Shown here in pieces: positions 55,073 to 63,082 of a DNA stretch of 64,000 nt. Every line of letters begins with the position of its first letter. Within the stretch, counting starts at the first letter, position 1. The stretch is taken from assembly GCA_963744255.1 (NCBI GenBank), contig CAVUSZ010000020.1:1-64000 (forward strand), in the 5' to 3' direction. The notes under the pieces were generated by a model, which saw nothing but the letters and a program-made list of their open reading frames with translations, searched no databases and was not told the DNA's origin. A program made the position numbers and the translations under genes. This DNA comes from DATEDA01 sp963744255. GTDB taxonomy: Bacteria; Pseudomonadota; Gammaproteobacteria; Burkholderiales; SG8-39.

Positions 55073-56140
55073 CTACGGCACGATCCGCTCGTCGCGGAAC
55101 CGCCGCAACAGCCTGACGAACATCTCCTCGCTCTCCACGACCTCGTGGAAGCCGAACCGGCGCGCCTTGGTGGTGCTCGTCATCACGTCCCAGTCGCAGC
55201 CGAACACGTAGTCGCCGAACGGCCATGCGACCAGCTCGTCGAAGCGGTAGGGCCGCAGGCCGTGCTTCGCGACGAGCCGCTCCCACAGCGGCGCCTTGTC
55301 GGCCATGTGGGCCACGAGCGAGATCGTCTGCACCTCGCCGGCCGGCATCTCGAACACCCCGGCGATCTTCGGCCAGACGTTGCACCAGCGGAAGTAGTCG
55401 CCGTTGGTGATGTTGAACGCCTGGTTCGCGCAAGCTCGCTCGGTGGCCGCCCAGTGCAGCGCGGCTGCGAGATGCGACGATTCGGTCACCTGATAGATCG
55501 AGCGGAACGCGCCGGGTTTGCCGGGGAAGCGGAGCGGCAGCCCGAACGCCTTGCTGATCGACGCGTACATCGCGATCACGGACAGGATGCTCATCGACGT
55601 GCCGGGCGAGAAGCCGCAGAGCGTGTGCGGCCGGATCTCCGTCCAGCTCCAGCGCTTGCCGTGCTGGAACGCCGTCAGCCAGTCGATCTGGTCGAAGTAG
55701 AAGTCCGGCGGCATGTGGCGCGGATCGTCCTCGCGCGCCGGGGTCTTGAACGGACCGAGGTGCGCGCCGTAGTACTTGTTGCCGGTGACGAGCACCACGC
55801 GTTCGAGCCGGCTGGACGCGCGATCGATCGCCGACACCGAGTTCACGAGCATGCCGAGGTTGGCGGCGACGTTGGTCGCGAAGTTCGCCGCCGCGCCGGT
55901 CGACGGCTGGAAGGCGGCGTAGAAGACGTGCGTCGCGTCCTGCAGCCCGGAGAGCTTGGCCTCGGCGTCGTTCGCGTCGAGCAGGTCGACCGAAACATAG
56001 CGGACGCGCTCGCGCGGCTCGCCGGTGCGACGTGAGAGGCCCACGACCTGCCAGTCGGGCAGGCCTGCGAGCTTCTCGACGATGTAGCGCCCGATGACGC
56101 CGAGGGCGCCGACGACGACTGCGGTCCTGGTCTCGCTCAT
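55073..56140 (-). CDS. PRISE-like SDR reductase (progesterone 5-beta-reductase/iridoid synthase family)
   Basis: 355 residues. NAD(P) site 'AVVVGALGVIGRYIVEKL', then 'VVGLSRR', 'THVFYAAF', 'GNKYYGAHLGPFKTPAREDD' (conserved Lys), 'FYFDQIDWLTAF' (at the family's NFYYxxED catalytic Tyr) and 'EIRPHTLCGFSPG'. The C-terminal part 'AFNITNGDYFRWCNVWPKIA' is also typical. Plant and bacterial PRISE enzymes reduce activated C=C bonds of enones. The natural substrate here is unknown. The upstream neighbour is glnS, 19 bp away. Confidence 0.85.
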   Translation of the reverse strand: MSETRTAVVVGALGVIGRYIVEKLAGLPDWQVVGLSRRTGEPRERVRYVSVDLLDANDAEAKLSGLQDATHVFYAAFQPSTGAAANFATNVAANLGMLVNSVSAIDRASSRLERVVLVTGNKYYGAHLGPFKTPAREDDPRHMPPDFYFDQIDWLTAFQHGKRWSWTEIRPHTLCGFSPGTSMSILSVIAMYASISKAFGLPLRFPGKPGAFRSIYQVTESSHLAAALHWAATERACANQAFNITNGDYFRWCNVWPKIAGVFEMPAGEVQTISLVAHMADKAPLWERLVAKHGLRPYRFDELVAWPFGDYVFGCDWDVMTSTTKARRFGFHEVVESEEMFVRLLRRFRDERIVP

Positions 56141-56159
56141 CTGCGCAGCGCCGCCCTGG

Positions 56160-57983
56160 TCATTTCTTTTCCTTCGCCCACGAATCCCGCAGCGTCACCG
56201 CGCGGTTGAACACCGGCCTGCCCGGCTTCGAGTCGCGCAGATCCGCGACGAAGTAGCCGTGCCGCTCGAACTGGAAGCGGTCCTCGGGCTGCGCGCTCTT
56301 CAGGCCCGGCTCGAGGTAAGCGGTGATCACCTTCTTCGAATCCGGGTTGATGTCCTCGAGCCAGTCGTGCTCGGCAGGCGCTTCGGCCGCATGGGGCTTG
56401 CCGGTCTCGTCCTCCACCACCGCTGCCGGCTCGCGCCCCTTCCTCGAGCCCGGAAACGGCACCGCGAAGAGCCGGTCGTAGAGCCGCACCTCCGCCTCGT
56501 ATGCGTGCTTCACGCTCACCCAGTGGATGTTGCCCTTGACCTTGTACTTGTCCGAGCCCGCGGTTCCGGACCGGGAATCGGGCAGGTACTCGCAATGCAC
56601 CGCCGTCACTCTACCGCTCGCGTCCTTGTCGACGCCGGTGCACTTCACGACATAGCCGTATCGCAAGCGCACCACGTTGCCGGGATAGAGTCGGAAGTAA
56701 CCCTTCGGCGGCGACTCAACGAAGTCCTCGCGCTCGATCCACAGCTCGCGCGCGAAGGGGAGCTTGCGCTTCCCCATCTCCGGCTTCTGCGGATGCACCG
56801 GCGATTCCATTTGCTCGACCTGGCCTTCGGGATAGTTGTCGACGACGAGCTGCAGCGGATCGAGCACCGCGGTCGCGCGCGGCGCGCGATCGTTCAGGTC
56901 CTCGCGCAGGCAGTCCTCGAGCACCGTCATGTCGATCCAGGAGTCGGCCTTCGACACGCCGATCCGCTCGGCGAAGAGCCGGATCGACTCGGGCGTGAAG
57001 CCGCGCCGGCGAAACCCCACGATCGTCGACATGCGCGGATCGTCCCAGCCGTCGACGTGTCCGTCTTCGACGAGCTGGATCAGCCGCCGCTTGGAGAGCA
57101 CGACGTAGGTGAGATTGAGCCGCGCGAACTCGATCTGCTGCGGAAGAGGGCGCGCGAGCAGGCCGAGGTCCGCGAGCCGGCCGTTGATCCAGTCGTAGAG
57201 CGGCCGATGGTCCTCGAACTCGAGCGTGCAGATCGAGTGGGTGATGTTCTCGAGCGCGTCGGAGATGCCGTGGGCGTAGTCGTAGAGCGGGTAGACGCAC
57301 CACTTGTCGCCGGTGCGGTGATGGTGCGCATGGCGGATGCGGTACGCCACCGGATCGCGCAGGTTGATGTTCGGCGAGTGCATGTCGATCTTGAGCCGCA
57401 GCACTCGCGCGCCGTCGGCGAACTCGCCCGCGCGCATGCGACGGAAGAGGGCGAGGTTCTCGGCCGCGGAACGGTCACGATAGGGACTGTTCTTCCCGGG
57501 CTCGGTCAGCGTCCCGCGCGCTCGGCGGATCTCGTCGGCGGTCTGATCGTCGACGTATGCGAGCCCGCGCTCGATGAAGCGCTCCGCGAACTCGTAGAGG
57601 AGATCGAAGTAGTCGGAGGCGTAGTAGAGGTGCGCGCCCCAGTCGAAGCCGAGCCAGCGCACCGAGTCGAGGATCGCGTCGACGTACTCCTGCTCCTCCT
57701 TGGCCGGGTTGGTGTCGTCGAACCGCATGTGGCACGCGCCGCCGTAGTCGCGCGCGAGCCCGAAGTTGAGGCAGATCGACTTCGCGTGGCCGATGTGGAG
57801 GTAGCCGTTCGGCTCGGGCGGAAAACGGGTGCGGATCCGCGCCGGATCCTTCGGCGCGCCGGCGCGCTCGCTCGCCGGGCCGGGCTCACCGCGCCACGTC
57901 CGCGACGCATACTTGTCGCTCGCGAGGTCCGCTTCGATGGCGGTGCGGATGAAATTGCCGCCGGCGGCGGGCGTTGCGGACAT
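56160..57983 (-). CDS. glnS: glutaminyl-tRNA synthetase
   Basis: 607 residues. Class I signature 'FPPEPNGYLHIGHAKSICLNFG' (HIGH), 'MRFDDTNPAKEEQEYVDAI', 'DMHSPNINLRDPVAYRIRHA', 'YPLYDYAHGISDALENITHSICTLEFEDHR', 'NLTYVVLSKRRLIQLVEDG' (KMSKS-equivalent LSKRR) and 'WDDPRMSTI'. The C-terminal anticodon-binding beta-barrels ('VRLRYGYVVKCTG', 'IHWVSVKHAYEAEVRLYDRLF') are complete. It charges tRNA-Gln directly. Its loop 'PAKEEQEYVDAI' distinguishes it from GltX. Confidence 0.95.
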   Translation of the reverse strand: MSATPAAGGNFIRTAIEADLASDKYASRTWRGEPGPASERAGAPKDPARIRTRFPPEPNGYLHIGHAKSICLNFGLARDYGGACHMRFDDTNPAKEEQEYVDAILDSVRWLGFDWGAHLYYASDYFDLLYEFAERFIERGLAYVDDQTADEIRRARGTLTEPGKNSPYRDRSAAENLALFRRMRAGEFADGARVLRLKIDMHSPNINLRDPVAYRIRHAHHHRTGDKWCVYPLYDYAHGISDALENITHSICTLEFEDHRPLYDWINGRLADLGLLARPLPQQIEFARLNLTYVVLSKRRLIQLVEDGHVDGWDDPRMSTIVGFRRRGFTPESIRLFAERIGVSKADSWIDMTVLEDCLREDLNDRAPRATAVLDPLQLVVDNYPEGQVEQMESPVHPQKPEMGKRKLPFARELWIEREDFVESPPKGYFRLYPGNVVRLRYGYVVKCTGVDKDASGRVTAVHCEYLPDSRSGTAGSDKYKVKGNIHWVSVKHAYEAEVRLYDRLFAVPFPGSRKGREPAAVVEDETGKPHAAEAPAEHDWLEDINPDSKKVITAYLEPGLKSAQPEDRFQFERHGYFVADLRDSKPGRPVFNRAVTLRDSWAKEKK

Positions 57984-58040
57984 CGCGCGATTCTACCGTA
58001 GCCCCGCGGCGCTTCCGCCGGCTATAGTTCGGCCATCGTC

Positions 58041-59270
58041 ATGCGAGCGCGCCACGATCTCCTGATCCGTCGCGCCCGGCTGCGGTCCGGGCAGACCTGC
58101 GACATCGGCATCGCCGGCGGGCGGATCGCCGCGATCGCCGGCCGTATCGACGGCGACGCCGTGACCGAGATCCAGGCGGGAGAACAACTCGTCACCGAGT
58201 CGTTCGTCAACCCGCACCTGCACCTGTGCAAGGTCTGGACGGCGGCGATGATCGACGACGCGGCGATGCAGGCCTATCACGGCGACGGAATGGCGAACGC
58301 GGCAAGCGCGATCGACCTCGCCGCCCGGGTGAAGGACAAGTACGACGAGTCGTGGATCACACCGAACGCCCGCCGGGCAGTCGCGCTGGCGGCGCTGCAC
58401 GGCAACCTGCACATCCGTGCCTTCGCGGACGTCGACGGCAAGGCACGCCTGGAGGGCGTGAAGGCGCTGCTCAGGGTGCGCGACGAGTTCAAGGGCGTCG
58501 TGGACGTGCAGGTGGTCGCGTTCGCCCAGGACGGCATCGTGCGCGAGCCGGGCGCGGCGGCCCTGATGCGCGAGGCGATGGCGCTCGGCGCCGACGTCGT
58601 CGGCGGGATCCCCTGGATCGAGCCGAGCGCCGCCGACGTGGCCGAGCACGTCAAGACGTGCTTCGACCTCGCCGTCGAGTTCGACAAGGACGTGTCCATG
58701 CTGCTCGACGATACCGGCGATCCGGGCTCGCGCACGCTGGAAGGGATGGCGCGGGCAGCGCTCGCGCGCGGCTGGCAGGGACGCGCGCTCGCCCACCACT
58801 GTCGCGCGATGGCGCTCTATCCGGCAGACTACGTCCGGGCGCTCGCCGAGCTGCTGCGGGAGGCGCGCGTGCCGGTGGTCTCCGACCCGCATACCGGGCC
58901 GCTGCACGCGCGGGTGCGGGAGCTTCTCGCCGGCGGTGTCACCGTCTGCCTCGGGCAGGACGACATCTCGGATGCCTACTATCCGTTCGGCCGCAACAAC
59001 ATGCTGGAGGTTGCCTTCCTCGCCGCCCACCTCCTGTGGATGACGACCCGCACCGATATGGAGCGGCTCTACGACATGGTGACTGTGGATGCAGCACGCG
59101 CGATGAATCTCTCCGACTTCGGACTGGCGGCCGGGAAGCCGGCGAACCTCGTCGTGCTGGATGCTCCGGACGTGCTGGAAGCGCTGCGCGGGCACACGCC
59201 CCCCGCGCACGTGATCAGCCACGGCAGGCTCGTGGATACGGCGGCGATGCGCAAGCTCGCGCAAGCATGA
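58041..59270 (+). CDS. cytosine deaminase-like amidohydrolase, with one metal His missing
   Basis: 409 residues. It aligns by eye with E. coli CodA: 'FVNPHLHLCKVW' (HxH), 'GRALAHHCRAMALYP' (catalytic His), 'CLGQDDISDAYYPFGRNNML' (metal Asp, GHDDVFDPWYPLG in CodA), 'AARAMNLSDFGLAAGKPANLVVLDAP'. At the CodA segment IHCDEIDDEQSR it reads 'LLDDTGDPGSR': the metal His is Leu and the catalytic Glu is Asp. So it may use another substrate or metal. It overlaps the CoxM gene by 4 nt and heads a five-gene catabolic operon. The substrate is probably an N-heterocyclic amide. Confidence 0.85.
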   Translation: MRARHDLLIRRARLRSGQTCDIGIAGGRIAAIAGRIDGDAVTEIQAGEQLVTESFVNPHLHLCKVWTAAMIDDAAMQAYHGDGMANAASAIDLAARVKDKYDESWITPNARRAVALAALHGNLHIRAFADVDGKARLEGVKALLRVRDEFKGVVDVQVVAFAQDGIVREPGAAALMREAMALGADVVGGIPWIEPSAADVAEHVKTCFDLAVEFDKDVSMLLDDTGDPGSRTLEGMARAALARGWQGRALAHHCRAMALYPADYVRALAELLREARVPVVSDPHTGPLHARVRELLAGGVTVCLGQDDISDAYYPFGRNNMLEVAFLAAHLLWMTTRTDMERLYDMVTVDAARAMNLSDFGLAAGKPANLVVLDAPDVLEALRGHTPPAHVISHGRLVDTAAMRKLAQA

Positions 59271-60142
59271 AGCCGGCCCCTTTTCGCTACGTCGCCGCGG
59301 AGTCGCTCGGCCAGGCGCTCGCCGCCAAGGTGGCGGGCGGGGACGAGGCGCGGTTCCTCGCCGGCGGGCAGAGCCTCGTTCCGGCGATGAACTTTCGCCT
59401 CGCGCGGCCGGCGATGCTGATCGACATCAACCCGCTGCGCGAGCTCGATTACGTGCGCGTCGCCGCCGACGGCGGGCTGCGCATCGGGGCGCTCACGCGG
59501 CATCGTACGCTCGAGCGGGATGCGCTCGTGGCGCAGCATGCGCCGCTCGTCGCCGAGGCCGTCCGGCACGTCGCGCATCCCCAGATCCGCAACCGGGGAA
59601 CGCTCGGCGGGAACCTCGCGCATGCGGACCCCGCCTCGGAGCTGCCGGCCGTGATGCTCGCGCTTGGCGCGCGCTTGCGCGCACGGTCGGCCCGTGGCGA
59701 GCGCTGGATCGACGCGACGGCGTTCTGGCGCGGACCGCTGACGACGGCACTCGGCCCGGAGGAGATGCTCGTCGAGATCGCCCTGCCCGCGCTCCCGTCT
59801 CGGTCCGGCACTTGCTTCGTGGAGGTCGCGCGGCGGCGCGGCGATTACGCGCTGCTGGGCGTCGCCGCGGTGGTGACGCTCGGCAGCGACGGCACGTGCA
59901 CCGCGGCGGGGCTCGCGCTCTGCAACGCCGGCGCGACACCGGTGCGCGCGACCAAAGCGGCGGCGGCGCTCGTCGGTCGGCGCGCGGGCGAGCGCGAGAT
60001 CGGCGATGCCGCGGCCGCGGTCGCGGGCGAGATCGACCCGCCGGAAAACGTCCACGCGACCGCGGCGTTCCGGCGCCATCTGGCCGAAGTGCTGACACGG
60101 CGCGCGCTGCAGAGCGCGGCCAAGAGGGCGGGCGAGCGATGA
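59267..60142 (+). CDS. FAD-binding medium subunit of a molybdenum hydroxylase (CoxM type)
   Basis: 291 residues. 'RFLAGGQSLVPAMNFRLARP' and 'IRNRGTLGGNLAHADPASELPAV' are the two FAD pyrophosphate-binding motifs, and 'LVEIALPAL' and 'RRRGDYALLGVAAVVTL' the C-terminal domain. It passes electrons from the 2Fe-2S subunit to the acceptor. It is part of a run of ATGA overlaps with genes on both sides, so the subunits are made together. Confidence 0.92.
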   Translation: MKPAPFRYVAAESLGQALAAKVAGGDEARFLAGGQSLVPAMNFRLARPAMLIDINPLRELDYVRVAADGGLRIGALTRHRTLERDALVAQHAPLVAEAVRHVAHPQIRNRGTLGGNLAHADPASELPAVMLALGARLRARSARGERWIDATAFWRGPLTTALGPEEMLVEIALPALPSRSGTCFVEVARRRGDYALLGVAAVVTLGSDGTCTAAGLALCNAGATPVRATKAAAALVGRRAGEREIGDAAAAVAGEIDPPENVHATAAFRRHLAEVLTRRALQSAAKRAGER

Positions 60143-60624
60143 CCGGCGAACGCGTCCTGGTCACGACGACGGTGAACGGCACGCGGCAGGAGCGCGCGGT
60201 CGAGCCGCGCATGCTGCTCGCGGATTTCATCCGCCACGAGCTCGGGCTCACCGGCACGCACGTCGGCTGCGAGCACGGCGTCTGCGGCGCGTGCACGATC
60301 CTTCTCGACGGCCTGCCGGTGCGCGCGTGCCTCCTGTTCGCGCCGCAGGCGAACGGCTGCGCGATCGAGACGGTCGAAGGCCTGGCGCGCGGACCGGCGA
60401 CGCTCCACCCGCTGCAGGAGGCGTTCCGTGACGCGCACGGCCTGCAGTGCGGCTACTGCACGCCCGGCATCCTGATGACGATGAAGGCGTTCCTCGCCGA
60501 GCATCCGTCGCCGACCGAAAACGAGATCCGCGAGGCGCTGTCGGGGAATCTCTGCCGCTGCACCGGTTACCAGCACATCGTCGACGCGGTGCTGCTCGCG
60601 GCGCAGCGCGCAGCCCGCCCATGA
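60139..60624 (+). CDS. 2Fe-2S small subunit of a molybdenum hydroxylase (CoxS type)
   Basis: 161 residues. Plant-type cluster: 'THVGCEHGVCGACTILLDG' (CxxxxCxxC) with the fourth Cys in 'VRACLLFA'. The second, helical cluster domain has 'LQCGYCTPGILMTMKAFL' and 'SGNLCRCTGYQHIVDAV'. All eight Cys are present. It carries electrons from the Mo centre to FAD. It overlaps the FAD and Mo subunit genes by 4 nt each. Confidence 0.94.
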   Translation: MTGERVLVTTTVNGTRQERAVEPRMLLADFIRHELGLTGTHVGCEHGVCGACTILLDGLPVRACLLFAPQANGCAIETVEGLARGPATLHPLQEAFRDAHGLQCGYCTPGILMTMKAFLAEHPSPTENEIREALSGNLCRCTGYQHIVDAVLLAAQRAARP

Positions 60625-62963
60625 GCACCCGCCATTTCGGCGCGCCGGTGAAGCGCAACGAGGACGCGCGGCTTCTCACCGGCCGCGCGCAGTTCATCGA
60701 CGACGTCAGTCTGCCGGGGATGCTCCACGCGGCGTTCCTGCGGAGCCCTCACGCGCATGCGCGGCTCGGGTCGATCGACGTCGCGCCGGCGCTTGCCCGC
60801 GGGGGCGTCGTCGCCGTCTATACGGCGGCCGACCTGGGCGACTACTGGCGTCCGGGCCCGATCATTGTCCCGCCGCCGCCGGTGGCGGGCGCAGTGTTCA
60901 ACGAACGGACACAAGTGCCGCTGGTGAAAGACAAGGCGCGCCACGTCGGCGAGCCGGTCGCGATGGTCGTCGCGACGAGCCGCTACATCGCCGAAGACGC
61001 CGTGGCGGATGTCGTGGTCGAGTGGGAGCCGCTGCCGGTCGCGGCGGAGCTCGCGCAGGCGGCCGCTCCCGGCGCGCCGCGCGTCCACGACGATCTTCCC
61101 GACAACGTCGCTGCGCGTGTTCGCCAGACGAAGGGCGACTACGCCGCGGCGGCGAAGCGCGCCCACCGCGTCATCAAGCGCCGGTTCGCCTACGACCACG
61201 GCTGCGCGCAGCCGATGGAGACGCGCGGCGTGGTGGCGCAATGGGACGCCGGGAGCGAGCGGCTCACCTTGTGGGACACGACCCAGGCGCCGATCGCGAT
61301 CCGCAACGGCCTCGCCGGAATGCTCGGCCTCTCCGAGCGCCAGGTGAGGGTGATCGCGCCGTTCATCGGCGGCGGCTTCGGGCCGAAGATCATGCTGTTC
61401 TATCCGGACGAGGTGCTCGTGCCGTGGGTGGCCATCCGGCTCGGCCGGCCGGTGAAATGGATCGAGGATCGCGCCGAGCACTTCGTCGCCACCACGCACG
61501 AGCGCCTGCAGATCCACGACGCGGAGATCGCGCTCGCCGAGGACGGGACGATCCTCGGCGTCAAGGACGTGTTCCTCCATGACACCGGCGCGTACGACCC
61601 GTACGGTCTGACGGTGCCGATCAACAGCCAGTGCACCTTGCTCGGGCCGTACGTGGTGCCGAACTACGACAGCACGTTCACCGCGGTCTTCACCCACACG
61701 CCGATCGTCACGCCCTACCGCGGTGCCGGCCGGCAGCACGGCGTGTTCGTGATCGAGCGGCTGCTCGACATCGCCGCGCGCGAGCTCGGGATCGAGGCGG
61801 CGGAGATCAGGCGGCGAAACTTCATCCCGCCCGACGCCTTCCCCTACGACAACGAGATCATCTACCAGGACTTCACGCGCCTCTCCTACGACAGCGGCGA
61901 CTACGCGCCGATGCTCGCCAGGGCGCTCGAGCTCGTCGGCCACGAGCGTTTCGTCCGCGAGGAGCAGCCGCGGCTCCGCGCCGAAGGCAAGCACGTCGGC
62001 ATCGGCGTCGTGTGCTACGTCGAGGGCACCGGCATCGGACCCTACGAGGGCGCGAAGGTCCAGGTGCAGACGAACGGCAAGGCATCAGTCCTGACCGGCA
62101 TCGGCACCCAGGGCCAGGGGCATTTCACGAGCTTTGCCCAGATCGTCGCGGACCAGGTCGGCGTGAGCGTGACGGACGTCGAGGTGATCACCGGCGACAC
62201 CGACCAGTTCTACTGGGGCGCGGGCACGTTCGCGAGCCGCGGCGCGGTCGTGGCGGGGAACGCGGTGAGCCAGGCCGCGGTCGCCGTGCGGCACAAGATC
62301 CTGCGCACGGCGGCGGAGCATTTCGAGTGCGCCGAGGCCGACCTCGCGATCGGGAACGGGCGGGTCGCCATCGCGGGTGTGCCCGGTCGCTCGATTTCGC
62401 TCGGCGAGCTCGCGGTGTTGGCGAACCCGATGCGCGGGGCCGTCGCGGCGGGGACCGAGCCGGGGCTCGAGGCGACGAGCTACTTCGGCCCGGAGAGCGG
62501 AGCGACCTCGAGCGGCGTGCACGCGATGATCGTCGCCGTCGACCCGGAGACGATGATCCCGGAGATCCTGAAGTACGTGGTGGTGCACGACTGCGGCACC
62601 ATCGTGAATCCGCTGATCGTCGAAGGGCAGGTGCACGGCGGCGTCGCCCAGGGCATCGGGAACGCCTTCTACGAGCAACTCGTGTTCGACGGCGAAGGGC
62701 AGCTCCTCAACGCCACCCTCGCCGACTACCTGCTGCCGACCTCGCTCGACGTTCCGCGGATGACGCTCGCGCACACCGTCACCCCGTCGCCGCTGAACCC
62801 GCTCGGGATCAAGGGCGTCGGCGAGGCCGGCGCGATCCCCGTTGGGCCGTTGTTCGCGCAGGCGCTCGAAGACGCCCTGGGTCTCCCGTCGAAGGGCGTC
62901 GAGTTGCTGGAGATTCCGCTCAGTCCGTCCAGGTTGTGGGAGCTGGCGCGGGCCGGATCCTGA
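60621..62963 (+). CDS. molybdopterin large subunit of a molybdenum hydroxylase (CoxL type)
   Basis: 780 residues. 'VKRNEDARLLTGRAQFIDDVSLPG', 'FIGGGFGPKIMLFYPDEVL', 'VTPYRGAGRQHGVFVIERLLDIAAREL', 'GIGTQGQGHFTSFAQIVADQ', 'WGAGTFASRGAVVAGNAV' and 'GIKGVGEAGAIPVGPLFAQAL' (active-site Glu). The active-site loop is PYRGAGR, not the AYxCSFR of aerobic CO dehydrogenase, so it is a form II-type hydroxylase. It hydroxylates a carbon next to N in a heterocycle or oxidises an aldehyde. With an amidohydrolase and a nucleobase permease in the same operon, an N-heterocycle is the best guess. Confidence 0.92.
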   Translation: MSTRHFGAPVKRNEDARLLTGRAQFIDDVSLPGMLHAAFLRSPHAHARLGSIDVAPALARGGVVAVYTAADLGDYWRPGPIIVPPPPVAGAVFNERTQVPLVKDKARHVGEPVAMVVATSRYIAEDAVADVVVEWEPLPVAAELAQAAAPGAPRVHDDLPDNVAARVRQTKGDYAAAAKRAHRVIKRRFAYDHGCAQPMETRGVVAQWDAGSERLTLWDTTQAPIAIRNGLAGMLGLSERQVRVIAPFIGGGFGPKIMLFYPDEVLVPWVAIRLGRPVKWIEDRAEHFVATTHERLQIHDAEIALAEDGTILGVKDVFLHDTGAYDPYGLTVPINSQCTLLGPYVVPNYDSTFTAVFTHTPIVTPYRGAGRQHGVFVIERLLDIAARELGIEAAEIRRRNFIPPDAFPYDNEIIYQDFTRLSYDSGDYAPMLARALELVGHERFVREEQPRLRAEGKHVGIGVVCYVEGTGIGPYEGAKVQVQTNGKASVLTGIGTQGQGHFTSFAQIVADQVGVSVTDVEVITGDTDQFYWGAGTFASRGAVVAGNAVSQAAVAVRHKILRTAAEHFECAEADLAIGNGRVAIAGVPGRSISLGELAVLANPMRGAVAAGTEPGLEATSYFGPESGATSSGVHAMIVAVDPETMIPEILKYVVVHDCGTIVNPLIVEGQVHGGVAQGIGNAFYEQLVFDGEGQLLNATLADYLLPTSLDVPRMTLAHTVTPSPLNPLGIKGVGEAGAIPVGPLFAQALEDALGLPSKGVELLEIPLSPSRLWELARAGS

Positions 62964-62972
62964 GCTCCTGAT

Positions 62973-62991
62973 CCTTCCCCGCCGGGGAAGG
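62973..62991. terminator. hairpin between the large-subunit gene and the permease
   Basis: Perfect 8-bp stem CCTTCCCC-GCC-GGGGAAGG, 10 bp after the stop. Without a T run it could be a partial terminator or an mRNA-stabilising hairpin that sets different levels of enzyme and permease. Confidence 0.6.
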
Positions 62992-63082
62992 GCCGGATGG
63001 CGCCGGGGTCGCGGCAACGTCCCGGCGGCCCGAGTTCGAAGTGCAGTGCGACCAACCAACCAGAAGAGAAGGGGGCACGACC

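Noticed and set aside
60621..62963. Aerobic CO dehydrogenase large subunit
   Set aside because: The CO-specific AYxCSFR active-site loop is absent; the sequence reads PYRGAGR, so only the wider hydroxylase family is supported. The same holds for 52491-54839.
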